From Castor canadensis (lineage: Eukaryota; Chordata; Mammalia; Rodentia; Castoridae), in contig NC_133392.1 of assembly GCF_047511655.1 (NCBI RefSeq), positions 96,899,042-96,963,041 of the forward strand: a DNA stretch of 64,000 nt. The letters run 5' to 3'. The translations under genes and the position numbers were made by a program. Under the pieces are notes generated by a model. The model made no database searches and was not told the DNA's origin. It saw only the letters and a list, made by a program, of their open reading frames with translations. Position 1 is the first letter of the stretch. Every line of letters begins with the position of its first letter. Shown here piece by piece: positions 11,576-23,400 of this stretch.

Positions 11576-12845
11576 TTAATTTTAATTTTTTAAGTTTTTA
11601 TCTGTTTAATTATTAGCATAGTATAGTTGTACAAGGGGATATATTGTGATATTTACATATGTGCTTACAATATATCTTTTATTATTATTATTATTATTAT
11701 TCATGTGCTAGGTAGGGGTACATTGCAGCACTTACAAAGGTTCTTACAATGTATCAAATATATCATACTTGAATTCATCCCCTCCACCTCCATTCATACC
11801 CCCTCTCCTAATTCCTGGAACAGTTTCAACGGGTATCATTTTTGCACTTACATACATATATATACATTATTTTCACAGTATTCATCCTCCTGTCCCTTTC
11901 TCTGCCACCTCCCCATTCCACTGGTACCAATCCCCCCAACCCTAGCAGAACCTGTTCCACCCTCCTGTTCTCCAATTTTATAGAAGAAAAAACATAAAAC
12001 ATAATTAGAGAAACATGATGTTTTTGTTAGTTTGAGATAAAGATAGCTACACAGGCAGACTCCTTGTGTTGTTTCCATGCATATATGTATTACAACCCCA
12101 ACTGGTTCATCTCTACCAGTCCTCTTCACTCTTCCTTCGTCCCCTTCCCATGGTGGCTGCAACCAGTTTAAGATTTCTATATTCATTCCTGTACAGTGAG
12201 CCCACCAGCCACATTCAAACTTTTGGTTTCCTTACCTTGCCCTATACCTCCTGTGTACAACTTCCCCTTAGTGTGACCAGTATCCCATAATATTGCTGCA
12301 GTTGTTGTAGGTCTGTAATCCGCATATGAAGGAGAACATGTGATTTTTGGCCTTCTGAGCCTGATAAACTTCTCTTTAGATGATGTTCTCCAGTTCCATC
12401 CATTTACCTAGGAATGACAAAATTTCATCCTTCTTTGTGCTGAGTAAAATTCCATTGTGTATAAATAGCACATTTCTTAATCCATTCATCAGTAGTGGGG
12501 CATCTTGACTGTTTCCATAGCTTAGTTATTGTAAATAGTGCTGCGATAAACATGGGTGTGCAGGTGCCTTTGTAATAACTTGAGTCACATTCCTTCAGGT
12601 ATATCCCTAGGAGTGGTATTGCTGGATCATATGGCAGATACATTTTTAGTTTTTTAAGGAGCCTCCATATTGTTTTCCATAGTGGTTCCACTAGTTTATA
12701 ATCCCACCAGCAGTGTGTGAGAGTTCCATTTTCACTGCATCTTCACCAACATTGTTGTTGGTGGTGTTCTTGATGGTAGCAATTGTAACAGAAGGGAGGT
12801 GGAATATTAGTGTGGTTTTGATTTGCATTTCCTTTAGGGCCAGGG
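11576..12845 (-). mobile_element. older L1, 3' end and ORF2 C-terminus, antisense
   Basis: Read on the minus strand, this is the end of L1 ORF2 followed by the 3' UTR. The minus-strand frame 12425-12691 encodes a recognisable ORF2 C-terminal stretch (LWKTIWRLLKKLK, YDPAIPLLGIY, MFIAALFTITKLWKQSRCP, DEWIKKCAIYT). It is truncated and carries frame breaks further on, so it is not functional. An (ATT)n tract interrupts the 3' UTR at 11680-11701. A possible older L1 tail lies between 11576 and 11680. Confidence 0.9.
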
Positions 12846-12914
12846 ATGGTACAATTAGATTTACCCCCTCCATCACTCTCACTCATCTGCTTCCCCCACT
12901 TCTTAGAACAATTT

Positions 12915-13340
12915 AAATATTTCATTTGCAAATATGAGTATAAAATACATTCACCATATTCACCCTAATTCATCCTTTCTTTATGCTTTATTCCCCCTCC
13001 CACTGATATTCACCCCCCAGAAAAGATCTGTTTTACCTTCCTTACCCTCCTATCATTCATTTTCTAAATTGTACATTGATAGTCCGAGGGAGTTTCACTT
13101 TGGCAGACATGTATATTGTGCTTTTTTTGAAATAACTCCCCATTACTTACTCATTCTTTATCACCATGCTCCCCTATTATTTGAGAGCTTAAAGTGCATT
13201 ACAGATATATATTCATATACAGATGGAATGTTTCAATATTTTTTACTCTCTAACGTTTTCTTTCCCTCTTCTGCCTCTTCTAGTCCCCTCAGACAGACCC
13301 ATTAAAACAATCTTGTTCTCTCTCTCTGTATGTGTGTGTA

Positions 13341-13389
<49 letters not shown>

Positions 13390-13503
13390 AGGTATGAATG
13401 TATTTATGTGTGCACTTAGTTTACAGGTCTTGGTTCCCCACATGAGGGAAAACATGCAGCCTTTTACTTCTTGAGCCTGGCTTGCTTCACTTAACATGAT
13501 GGG
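12915..13503 (-). mobile_element. second older L1 3' UTR, antisense
   Basis: This has the same type of antisense landmarks as its neighbour ('ccccacatgagggaaaacat', 'cttgagcctggcttgcttca', then the Cys/Pro-rich C-rich blocks) but a different sequence, so it is another subfamily. It lies directly beside the L1 at 11576-12845 and contains the GT/GTAT microsatellite at 13329-13392. Confidence 0.75.
13329..13392. repeat. (TG)n followed by (TATG)n microsatellite
   Basis: A TG tract at about 13329-13372 passes directly into TATG units to 13392, a usual compound microsatellite. Confidence 0.95.
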
Positions 13504-13597
13504 GGGAATTAATGAATAAATGAACATTTACAAAACACTGTGTTTTCACAAAGGGCGCAGGAGAATCGGTAGGATACATTATTTTAGAATGATTGCC

Positions 13598-13905
13598 ATA
13601 ACTGAATTTTATGTCCTCCCTAAAATTCATATGTTGAAATCTAATAAATCCTCTTGAAAAGGGAACATTTAATGGGAGATCTGGTTTTTTTTCTTTTTTT
13701 TTTTTTTTTAAGCACTTGAAAAGATGGCTAAAGGGCACTCCCTAAAGAGGGCTAAGCCCTTGGAAATAACAAGCCTGGCGTGTGTGAGGGACATAAAGAA
13801 AGATGGTGCAGCTCACCAGGGTGATCTGAGGTCTAAGAATTCTGGGGCATACCAGTGAACCAAATTGTCCTACAAAAAGAATTAAGATTCAATGCCAACT
13901 CTTTC
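13598..13905 (+). mobile_element. possible MaLR-like fragment
   Basis: The start 'ccctaaaattcatatgttga' matches the opening of the element family at 17932 and 40395. The rest is interrupted by a T tract (13685-13709) and diverges, so its right edge is a guess. Confidence 0.35.
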
Positions 13906-14169
13906 ATAAGTCCTTATCTGACAACAGTGACTTTATAACCATACAGTTTACCTATATGGTTTATTTCTTAACTTATTAGGACTGTTGCAGAACTTAAGTA
14001 ATATTATGGAAATAAAGTCTTTTCTACTGTTCATTAATTGAAAGAATTCATTAATTGAAAGTAGATTTTCACACATTTATGACTCTATGGCCATGTTTTA
14101 GAAGGTTTGGGTTATGGGAAATCTACCTATTTAACAAAGAGAAAGTTAAATTTCTAGTTACTTATAATA

Positions 14170-14520
14170 TATGTGTTTGTTAACTTTCTGTAACTCTGAT
14201 AAAATACCTGTGATAATCAACCTAACAAAGGAAATGGTTTATTTGGGCTCACAGATTTCAGTCCATGTTTGATTGGCCCTGGTGCATTGGGCAGTGATGG
14301 TGCAGTATATCATGTCAGGCAGAGGAGGCCTGTCTACCTCATGGCAGCCAGGAAGCAAAAAAGAAGCAGAAAGGGACCAAGGTCCCAATATCCCTATCAA
14401 AGGCACGCTCCCAATTATCTAACTTCTTTCCAGTAGGCCCCACTTTTAAAGATTCTATACTTTCCAATGGTGTTATGGGCTAGCAGTCATTCAGGATCCA
14501 AACTGCCTATAACAATATAC
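14170..14520 (-). mobile_element. MaLR-like LTR, antisense, copy 1
   Basis: The plus strand shows the reverse complement pattern of an MST/ORR1-type LTR: 'gataaaatacctgtgataat', 'ggtttatttgggctcacag', 'gtaggccccacttttaaag', and a decayed end. The same layout occurs at 60135-60490 and 61463-61915. Confidence 0.65.
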
Positions 14521-14527
14521 TATTCAC

Positions 14528-14542
14528 AATACACACACACAC
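14528..14542. repeat. (CA)n short tract
   Basis: About seven CA units lie between two LTR-like elements. Confidence 0.8.
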
Positions 14543-14614
14543 ACAAATATCTTTATGGGATACACATGTATGTAGACAGGAAGATTGATGAACAGATGGA
14601 TAAGTAGATAGATG

Positions 14615-14985
14615 TTATGATTTGGATATGTTGAGTCTTCCTAAAAGGCTCATGTAATGAAAGCATGATCCCCATCTAGTGGGTCCATTTTGGAAGGGTC
14701 TGGAAACTTTACCCACCTTTTACTGGGTATGTGTCTTGGGGGTTACATATTTCCCTGGCTCCTTCCTGTATTCCCTCTCTGCTTCCTATCTGCCATGAAG
14801 TGAACAGCATCCTCCACACTTTCATGTTGCCATGACGCTCTGCCTCACCTTGGGCCCAGATTCAGCAGAGTCAAGGACTATGAACTGAAATCTCTGAAAC
14901 TAACTCAGAATAAATCATTCCCTCACTTAAGTTTGTTTGTTTTTAGGTATTTTGTCACAGCAATGATAAAACTAATATAAAGGAT
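14615..14985 (+). mobile_element. MaLR-like LTR, sense
   Basis: It opens with 'gttatgatttggatatgttg' and 'aaaaggctcatgtaatgaa', has 'gccatgacgctctgcctcac' in the middle, and ends with 'aataaatcattccctcactt' and 'aggtattttgtcacagc'. This order fits MaLR LTRs. It sits back to back with the antisense LTR at 14170. Confidence 0.7.
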
Positions 14986-15259
14986 GAATAGATAGATCTT
15001 GGACCAGGATCAGAATAAGTCAGAGTAAATACAAAATAAACTAGGTAATGGCACTCAAGATTAACAAATTTGGTAAAAATGTATGTAGATAAAATTATCA
15101 TAGTACCCAGCACCTGGAGGTGATTCAATAAATAGTAAGTTTTCTCCTTGCTTTTAAAATATTAACTGGTTTTTATACCAAAATATTCTTGGGATTCAGA
15201 TGTTCCACATTTGTTTTAATTTTTTTTCCAGAATGAATTAAGAACAGTTCAATTTCCTT

Positions 15260-16085
15260 TTACAAATAGGTAGTTCAGTAACAGCTTTTTGAGCTGTATT
15301 TCACACACCAACACCCTCTTCTGTTCTCTGAATTTTCAGAGGACCCAAGAGACACATACAATCCAAATACAAAGTTCCTTTTCTTTCCTCCCAGTATTTA
15401 TTATTGTTCAGCTGCTATTTAGTCTCATTGCTCATAGATGCTGCAATAGCACTGGTGAATGCTGATTCTGGCCACCTTTTGGCCTCTGTTGCAAGTTCAT
15501 AGTATTACTTTGACTCAGTTCTAATGGGCAGTCATGGTCCTTGGAAGAAGAGTGACTCTGCTTAATCCCACATCCTGGGGGAACTTACCCCAGGATAAAA
15601 TTTTGGTGTCCAGTGCTTTCAACCATATACACACTGTCCTACTAGGTCCTTGGTGTCCCAAAGCCACAGAAATCTATATTGGCTCAGGTATCTGATCCTT
15701 GGGTAGACCCTTTAATCTCAGGGAAGCCAGCATTACTTGATCTTTCCATTTGGGAAAAAAAGTCACACAAACTTATTCAACTCTCCATCCTTGATAAAAG
15801 ACTGCATCTGATAGAGTCCAGATCTTGGCCATCAAAAGATAGATTTCTAGATTTGCGTGGTGACAAAGCAGCCTTCTGGTTTTCTTGTCTTTACCCACAC
15901 ATAAAAGGTCGTTTCACGCATGCCCTTCATTGTTTCACCTTTCTAAGGAGTTAACATTATCTCCAAAGAGGCAAAGATCGTTAACATTTCCCCTCCTCAG
16001 GGAGAAAATATTTTTTATGCCTCAAAAGTGATTTATATTTCCAAAGGCAACAAGGTGATTACCAGGAGTGTTGCTAATTGGGGCC
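15260..16085. other. unassigned block with a 91-residue open frame
   Basis: The plus-strand frame 15679-15954 encodes 91 residues with no family I recognise. The surrounding DNA is less AT-rich than its neighbours and has an LTR-like feel (a pyrimidine-rich patch, then an abrupt composition change near 16085), but no landmark confirms this. I would not call a gene here. Confidence 0.3.
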
Positions 16086-16199
16086 TAATTGGCACACACT
16101 GTAATTCTTTATCCTGTTACATGTGTATACTATGTGCTTGGTATTATCACAGAAGAAATGCAGAGTAGTGTGCTCAGACTTCTTCCAGGGACATTTTTG

Positions 16200-16328
16200 A
16201 CATTTTTCTTTTTTTTCTTTTCTTGTTTTTTTTTTGTTTGTTTGTTTTTGGAGGTACTGGAGTTTGAACTCAGGTCCTTATGTTTGCTAGGGAGGCAGTC
16301 TTTCACTTGAGTCACTTTATACCAGCCC
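16200..16328 (-). mobile_element. ID-like SINE part, antisense
   Basis: A T-rich tract (16200-16246) leads into the reverse ID-like body ('ggagtttgaactcaggtcct', 'tttcacttgagtcac', 'accagccctt'). Only the tRNA-like part is present. Confidence 0.85.
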
Positions 16329-17054
16329 TTCCAAGTATATTAAAATGCCAATATAATTCACTGAGGAAAACATTCAGTTTGTTCCTTAAAGGTTGGAATC
16401 TTTGGGGATTTTTAGGACTGTATCCCAAGTACCTAAAACAGTAGCTACTAGAGATTCACTGTATGAAAAATATCTGATGAATAAATGAAAATTAGCAGAG
16501 TCAAATGCTACTCAGGGTTATTTGCATCTAAATTTTATTAGATTAGCTATTTTATCCAAATTAGAGAGAAATCTTCATTCAAGATTTTAGCATGAACTGT
16601 ATAAATGTTTATTATTGTCCTATCTCTGGAACTCCATACTGCCATGGAATGACTAAGTTTTGCTAATCGGTCTTCATCTGGCAATTCTAAAATGTAGATT
16701 TATTTTGAATGTGCACAAAGCAGAGAAATTATGCTAAGCAAGCAGCAGGGAAGCAATTTGCAGGAAAAGAAGATCCAGCTTCTTCAGAGGAATCTAGAAG
16801 AAAGTTACTTTAAGTGTTGAAACCCAAACTGTATACCTCAGTTCTTCATGCATAATGAATCATTGAAAAGCTATTTGAAGTTAGAATGGTTTGCACAAAG
16901 TCATTAGTCACAGGGTTGAGTTATTATCATTTTCTCTTCTTGCAAAGGATGCCTGGGAGTTTTAATAGCCACAAGAGTATAGTTGCTGATTTGTCAACAG
17001 CTCCAACATTTCACAAACTGCTGAGTCATGTCTTCTAGCAGTAAGAGGAGCACA
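16329..17054. other. AT-rich intergenic DNA
   Basis: A possible L2 tail lies near 16425-16490 (an 'acagtagctactagagattc'/'gatgaataaatgaaa' pattern). Nothing else is assignable. Confidence 0.5.
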
Positions 17055-17215
17055 GCATGGGGCTTGCAGGCAGCACCTCTGCAGCCACACTGCCTCCTTA
17101 CCAACAGTGGAAAGTTCTCTGAGACGTCCCATGCCCGGCTGTTCTCGTCATTAGAACGGAAATAACAGTAGTGTTTGTGTGCTGTGCCTGCCCAATAAAG
17201 TTGTGCACCACATTC
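17055..17215 (-). mobile_element. probable MIR SINE, antisense
   Basis: A decayed reverse MIR order can be followed through 'aagttctctgagacgtccca' and 'gaacggaaataacagtag'. Divergence is high. Confidence 0.45.
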
Positions 17216-17514
17216 AGGATTTTTTGTTTGCTTTTTAATATAGTCAGGGTTTTTTTTTAATATCAGGGCCCAATTTTTCAGAACTCTGTTTCTAAAATGT
17301 GAATTAAAACAATTCAGAAAATCATCTAAGTGCTTTATATACTTGAAATAATTTCCCCCTTTACTAATGGAAAATTACTTCATTTGTCCTCCATTTGTTC
17401 ATTAAAAGCCTCAGTTAATCTAAGTGTCACCCTGCAAAACGACTGCTATCAAAACCTCCCCTCAAATCCCAATGGTTAAATCAAAACAGGTGTATTTTTT
17501 GCTTGTGGAAAAGC

Positions 17515-17830
17515 CCACTACACGTTGGCAGTAGAGGGAGGGCGTCCCTCTGTTGCTTACAGTCGCTCAGAGATCCAGGCTGAGGAAGGCTCCACCATTT
17601 TCAACACAATGAAACCCTACACCCCTGTTTGGAGAAGGAGGAGATGGTTGTGCAAGAAATTTAGGACCAGCCCTAAAAGAATGTGCATACTTCAGTCATT
17701 TTCCATTCATTTAACTGCAAGTGGTTGGCCAATATGTGTCGTGCATCATGCTTAGGACAAAGGAACTTAGTGGACATGTAGCAGTGTTTCTGCCCTCATC
17801 AACTTGGTAGGCCTCTGCTATGATCTACAT
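17515..17830. mobile_element. probable ancient mammalian repeat, class not assigned
   Basis: The text 'ttgcttacagtcgctcagag' and 'atccaggctgaggaaggctc' resembles a block I know as a dispersed mammalian repeat, but I cannot name the family. A 76-residue frame at 17525-17755 falls inside it and is best read as chance. Confidence 0.4.
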
Positions 17831-17931
17831 ATGATGTACATATGATGCTATGATAGATAGCTCTATACAGTTGTTGAAAAGTCTGTCATCTCCTCCTAAG
17901 GGCCACCTCAAAACATAATAAGCTTATTGTA

Positions 17932-18600
17932 AATTCTAAATTGTGTTCCTCCCTCCCAAAATTCATATGTCAAAGTCCTAACCACCAGTGCTTCAGAATG
18001 TGATGACATTTTGAAAGAGGGTCTTTAAAGAGGTAAATACATTAAAACTAAATTGTTAAGGCAGAGCCTAATCCACCTCCTTTTTTTTTTAATTTTAATT
18101 TTTTTAATTGTTCATATGTGCATACAATGCTTGGGTCATTTCTCCCCCCTGTCCCCACCCTCTCTCTTACCACCCACTCCATCTCCCCCCCCACCCCCAG
18201 CAGAAACTATTTTGCCTTTATCTCTAATTTTGTTGAAGAAAGAGTATAAGCAATAATAGGAAAGAACAAGGGTTTTTGCTAGTTGAGATAAGTATAGCTA
18301 TACAGGGAGTTGACTCACATTAATTTCCTGTGCATGTGTGTTACCTTCTAGGTTAATTCTTTTTCTAATCCACCTTCTTATAGGCAAAGATGTCCTTATA
18401 AGAAGAGGCAGTATGGACATAGGCAAACACAAAGGAAAGACCACGTAAGAACACAGGCAGAGGAAGCCATCCACAATACAAGGAGAGAGACCTTAGAAGA
18501 ACCAACCTTTCAGTTCTCATCTCCAGCATTGTGAAAAATAAATTTCTATCTTAAGCCACTCAAGCTTTGCTGTTTTCTTATGGCAGACCCAGCAAACCAA
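17932..18600 (+). mobile_element. MaLR-like element split by a young L1
   Basis: Its left part ends at 18078 and its right part resumes at 18365, with the antisense L1 between. Landmarks are 'cccaaaattcatatgtcaaa', 'ggtctttaaagaggtaaat', 'tgtccttataagaagaggca', 'gaaaaataaatttctatctt' and 'taagccactcaagc'. The whole matches the element at 40395-40795. The MaLR call is by general layout and is not certain. Confidence 0.65.
18079..18364 (-). mobile_element. young L1 3' end inserted in an older element, with TSD
   Basis: A 286-base antisense copy of the young L1 3' UTR starts with a T-rich tract (18081-18115) and has 'ttcatatgtgcatacaatgc', a C-rich tract and 'gagataagtatagctataca'. The 11-base repeat ctaatccacct at 18068-18078 and 18365-18375 is the target-site duplication. 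Removing the insert restores a continuous older element. Confidence 0.93.
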
Positions 18601-18654
18601 TATGCTCATTTTGCTCTTAAAACAGAAATAAATAAATATTGCATAAGTATGTTA

Positions 18655-18995
18655 AATAAACTAGGTATGGTGAATCATTCACACCTATAATCCCAGCTAC
18701 TTGGGAGGCAGAGATTGGGAGGATTGTGGTTTGAGTCCAGCTGGGACAAAAAGTTAGTGAGATGCCCATTTCAATGAATAAGCTGGGTATGGTGAGGCAT
18801 GCCTTTCTCCCAGCTGTGTTGGAGACATAGGCAGAAGAACTGTGACCCTCACAAGGCCAGTCAGGTGAAAAACACAAGATTCTATCTGACAAATAACTAA
18901 AAGCAATAAAAGGGCTGCAGGTGTGACTCAAGATGTAGCATCTCTGCCTAACAGGTCCTGAGTTCAAATCCTAGTATATGTGGTAGAGGTAGAAA
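18655..18995 (+). mobile_element. B1-B1-ID composite SINE, sense
   Basis: Two B1/7SL-like units (starting 'aaactaggtatggtgaatca' and 'aagctgggtatggtgaggca') are followed by an ID-like part ('gggctgcaggtgtgactcaa', 'ggtcctgagttcaaatcc'). The three-part layout is the same as at 31566-31901 and 53546-53838. It is diverged and lacks a clean A tail. Confidence 0.8.
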
Positions 18996-19149
18996 ACAAG
19001 TACAGAAAAGAATCTTGGAAGTAAAACTCAAAGCTTGAAAACTGCTGTAAAGTGGCACAAAGGTGAGCATCTCCCAAATGTTTTTTCCAAAATGAGAAAT
19101 ATTTAAGGCTTATATGTGATAATGGAAATGAACCCTACAATGTGCACAC

Positions 19150-20400
19150 CACCATTTTTAATTAGGATTTTTGTTATTGTCCTTAATATGTCCTGAACAC
19201 AAATCCTTAATCAGATACATGATTTTCAAATACTTTCTCTCAAGTGGCTTGTGTTGTTATTCATTTAACATCATCTTTTTACCAAGAAAAATCTTTATTT
19301 TGATAAAGGCCAACTTATCATTTTTTCTTTTATGGAATATGCTTTTGGTGATACAATTAAAACTTATTGCCAAAACAAGCAAACAAAAAAACCCACATGG
19401 ATTCTTTCCTATGCCTTCTTTTAGAAGTCTTACAGTTCTACATTTTACATTTAGTTCTATCATCTGTTTTGAGTTAATTTTTGTATAAAGTCTGAGGTAC
19501 ATGTCAAAGTTTGTTTTCTTGCATATGAGTGTTCAATTGCTGCAACAACATTTGTTGTCTTGGTACTATTGTCAAAAATCATTTTGATAGTATTTGTGAA
19601 GATACAACTTACATTATCTTTTGGGCCAAGTGTAAAATGAAAATTTAATGTTCCATGTTCAAAAAATGAAGAATTTCATAAGATGCTTCTGGGCACAGGA
19701 CTTTGTGTGACAACAGGCCATGCACTCACTACGCTAGAACTACAGGCATTGTCTTTGCTGCCAGCTATAGCTTGCCGTCTTCATTACTGTAGGTTTGTAG
19801 TAAAATTCAAATCTTGACTTCTTCAACTTTGCTCTTCTTCAGAATTATTCCACTACTTTCTTTCTCTATTCGTATAATTTTTCAGTAAGCTTATTAATAT
19901 CTATAAAATATCTTGCTATAATCCTAAGTGAATCTATAGATCAAATAGGAAAGAATGGACAGCTGGATGCTTGTCTTTCAATTGAATGAACACAAGTTAT
20001 CTCCCCAATGATTTATCTTTTAAAATGTTTTTCATTGATTATTGCAGTTTCCAGCATACATATTTGGTCCTTATTTTCTTATATTTCAATGTGAGAGTTT
20101 CTCTTTTTGATGCCTTTATTTTTCAAACTCTAATTGCTCATTGCTGGCGTATAGAAATATGATAGTGTTTTGTACATTGTCTCTTATCCTGTGACATTGC
20201 TAAACTCATCTATATGTCCTAAGAACTTTTGGTAGGACTTTTTTTCTATTTTCTATACAAACACTCTGAAAATAGAGACAACTTTATTTCTTCCATTTCA
20301 GTTTTCTATTTAGAAGTATATCCTTCAGTTCTTTAATTCTGTAGGATTTTTGTGACATTATTGAAATAGAAATTGTGTCTCATTTTTCCGAAATTTAGCC
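19150..20400 (-). mobile_element. ancient L1 (L1M-type) 3' region, antisense
   Basis: The plus strand carries antisense landmarks of old L1 ('aatccttaatcagatacatg', 'aatactttctctcaagtggc', 'ttatcattttttcttttatg', 'gcttttggtgatacaatt'). It is diverged and ends where the sense L1 begins at about 20425. The open frame at 19171-19488 is part of this non-coding match. Confidence 0.75.
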
Positions 20401-20424
20401 TTTGAGTTTTTCTCCTCTTTAAAA

Positions 20425-21093
20425 GGAACTCTCATACACTGCTGGTGGGAATGTAAGCTAGTACAACCACTTTGGAAAACAATATGGAGGTTTCTTTAAA
20501 AACTCAATATAGTTCTGCCATATGATCCAGTAATACCACTCTTAGATATATACCCAAAGGAATGTGACTCAGGTTACAACAAAGGCACCTGTACACCCAC
20601 GTTTATTGCAGCACTATTCACAATAGCCAAGCTATGGAAACAGCCAAGATGCCCCGCTACTGACAAATGGATTAAGAAAATATGGTATTTATATGCAATG
20701 GAATTTTATTCAGCCACAAAAAAGAATGAAAATTTTTCATTTGCAAGTAAATAGATGGAACTGGAAAACATCATCACAGGCAAAGTTAGCCAGGCTCAGA
20801 AGGCCAAAAATTGCATGTTCTCCCTTATATGTGGATTATAGACCTAAAACAAATGCAGTAATATTATTGGACATGGGTCACACACTAAGGGGAGAACACA
20901 CACAGGAAGATAGTAATCTTCAACTGGCAGTGGCCCCTATGGGAAGGGGACTAGGAAATAGTGAAGAAGTCTGGTAGAGAAGAACCAGTGTGGGTTGTAA
21001 TACACATGTGCATGGAAGCAATGGTAGGAACCTCTCTGTATAACTATTTTTATCTCAAGGTAGCAAAATGCTGTGTCTTTCTTATTATCTCTT
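20425..21093 (+). mobile_element. older L1, left part, sense (ORF2 end and 3' UTR)
   Basis: The copy runs from 'ctggtgggaatgtaagctag' through the ORF2 C-terminal region ('tatgatccagtaataccact', 'cactattcacaatagccaag', 'aaatggattaagaaaatatg') into the 3' UTR. It is interrupted at 21093 by an antisense L1 and continues at 21823-21955. Many substitutions and frame breaks leave ORF2 nonfunctional. Confidence 0.92.
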
Positions 21094-21822
21094 TTTTTGT
21101 TTTTTCTTTTATTATTCATATGTGCATACAAGGCTTGGTTTATTTCTCCCCCCTGCCCCCACCCCCTCCCTTACCACCCACTCCACCCCCTCCCGCTCCC
21201 CCCCTCAATACCCAGCAGAAACTATTTTGCCCTTATCTCTAATTTTGTTGTAGAGAGAGTATAAGCAATAATAGGAAGGAACAAGGGGTTTTGCTGGTTG
21301 AGATAAGGATAGCTATACAGGGCATTGACTCACATTGATTTCCTGTGCGTGGGTGTTACCTTCTAGGTTAATTCTTTTTAATCTAACCTTTTCTCTACTA
21401 CCTGTTCCCCTTTTCCTATTGGCCTCAGTTGCTTTAAGGTATCTGCTTTAGTTTCTCTGCATTAAGGGCAACAAATGCTAGCTAGTTTTTTAGGTGTCTT
21501 ACCTATCCTCACCCCTCCCTTGTGTGCTCTCGCTTTTATCATGTGCTCATAGTCCAATCCCCTTGTTGTGTTTGCCCTTGATCTAATGTCCACATATGAG
21601 GGAGAACATACGATTTTTGGTCTTTTGAGCCAGACTAACCTCACTCAGAATGATGTTCTCCAGTTCCATCCATTTACCAGCGAATGTTAACATTTCGTTC
21701 TTCTTCATGGCTGCATAAAATTCCATTGTGTATAGATACCACATTTTCTTAATCCATTCGTCAGTGCTGGGGCATCTTGGCTGTTTCCATAACTTGGCTA
21801 TTGTGAATAGTGCCGCAATAAA
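21094..21822 (-). mobile_element. young L1, 5'-truncated, antisense, nested, perfect TSD
   Basis: This is a 729-base antisense copy. It starts with a T-rich tract, then the 3' UTR landmarks ('ttattcatatgtgcatacaa', a C-rich tract at 21143-21208, 'gagataaggatagctataca') and finally the reverse of the ORF2 end ('cagttccatccatttaccag', 'aatccattcgtcagtgctgg'), stopping at 'gtgccgcaataaa'. The 11-base repeat tattatctctt at 21083-21093 and 21823-21833 flanks it exactly. It is close in sequence to 43296-44226, so it is one of the youngest insertions in the window. Confidence 0.97.
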
Positions 21823-21955
21823 TATTATCTCTTATGTTTTCTCTTCAACAAAATTGGAGAGCAAGAGAGAAAAACAGGTTCTGCTTGGAAGGGGTGGGGA
21901 GAGTGGCCCAAACAATGTATACAAATGTGAGTAAATGTAAAAATGATAAAAAAAT
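21823..21955 (+). mobile_element. older L1, right part after the nested insertion
   Basis: The sense 3' UTR continues ('aacaaaattggagagcaaga', 'gcccaaacaatgtatacaaa') and ends in an A-rich tail near 21955. It is the other half of the L1 at 20425-21093. Confidence 0.85.
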
Positions 21956-22254
21956 TTAGATATGGCTAAAATAACAGATATACAGTTGAGTAGATAATTG
22001 GGTATTTCAATCTGGGCTTCATGGGGGTAGTCTTTATCTTTAGAAGAGTTAATGTAGAGACTGTTAAACTGTTTAAAACACAAATGAATGATTTCTATAA
22101 CCTATAAAGAAGTTCTTGACAGTAAAGGTACTAAATTCTGGAATAAATTACTTTTAAAACATTATAAAATTCAACTCTAGGTCAGATATTTAAATACATA
22201 TATTCTAGAATTCTTTAAGCATTTCATTCAAACATGGAAAAATTGTACATAGAA

Positions 22255-23400
22255 AACAGAATAAAATTAAGAATAAGCACAAGTATATATGGTCAAATAG
22301 TTTTCAACAAGAGCAACAAGAAGACACAACAGGAAATGGATAATCACTTTAATAAGTGATATTGGGAAAATTCTACATCCACATGCTAAAGAGGTGCATC
22401 TTCACATTACACCATACACAAAAATCAACTGAAAATGTATTAAAGAACTAAATGTAAAGTCTGAAACTGTAAAAATTCTAAAAGAAAACATGGGGAGAGG
22501 GTGGGACTCATTGACATTGGCTTTTTTGGATAGCTTCCTAAAAGAAAAACAAAAATAAATGAGTGAGACTGCATCAAATCAAAAAATTTCTGCACAGAAG
22601 AAAGAATAATCAACACAATGAAAAGACAGCCTGTGGATTGAGAGAGAATATTTGTGAACCATATGTCTGCAGGGATTAATATCCAAAATGTATAAGGAAC
22701 TCACACAACTCAAAAAAAAAAAGCAAAGAATGAAAATAAACATTTCTCCCAAAAAATACAAATGGCCAATAGACAAATGAAAAGTTGTTTGATATCACTA
22801 ATCATCATAAAAATGCATATCAAAGCCACAGAGAGCTATCACTTCACACCTGTTGGGAATGGAATTATCAAAGGCAAGAGGTAAAGTTAGGTAAGGATAT
22901 GGGGAAAATGAACTCTGGTCCATTGTTCAAAGGAAGGTAAGTTGATGTAACCATTATGGAAAAAAGTATTGAAGTGTCTCGAAAATTAAAAAATAGAACT
23001 GCTAGAGTATTCAGCAATTCTTCTCAACATATACCAAATTGAAATGAAATCAGCACCTTATAGAGATATTTGCACTCCCATGCTCACTATGCACAACAGG
23101 AAATACCCTAGTTACTCATCAACAGATGAAGAGATAATGAAATTGGTGGTGTAGGCCATATGTATTATATGTGCATATAAAACAATAATATTCCACTCTG
23201 AAAATGAGGGATATCCTGCCATGTGAAACAATGTGATAAAAGTGAAATAAGCCAGATACAGGAATAAAAATACTGCCTGATCTCATATGTGGGACCAAAT
23301 AAGAAAAATTGAATACATAGAAACAGAGGGTGCAGAAGTGCCTACAAAAAAGTGAGGGAAGGTAGGAATGGGAAATCTAGGTGAAAGATTTCCTACTCAC
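22255..23400 (+). mobile_element. old L1 ORF2 3' part, sense
   Basis: Landmarks run in order: 'gtcaaatagttttcaacaag', 'gagtgagactgcatcaaatc', 'tgtctgcagggattaatatc', 'cacagagagctatcacttca', 'aaatggccaatagac' and 'ctcatatgtgggaccaaat'. This is the ORF2 C-terminal third of an old L1, with many frame breaks. Confidence 0.88.

Noticed and set aside
12425..12691. 88-residue minus-strand frame with clear protein character
   Set aside because: It is an L1 ORF2 C-terminal remnant, not a host gene; reported within the mobile element.
17525..17755. 76-residue frame with an Arg-rich centre
   Set aside because: It lies in what looks like an ancient dispersed repeat and has no protein family resemblance.
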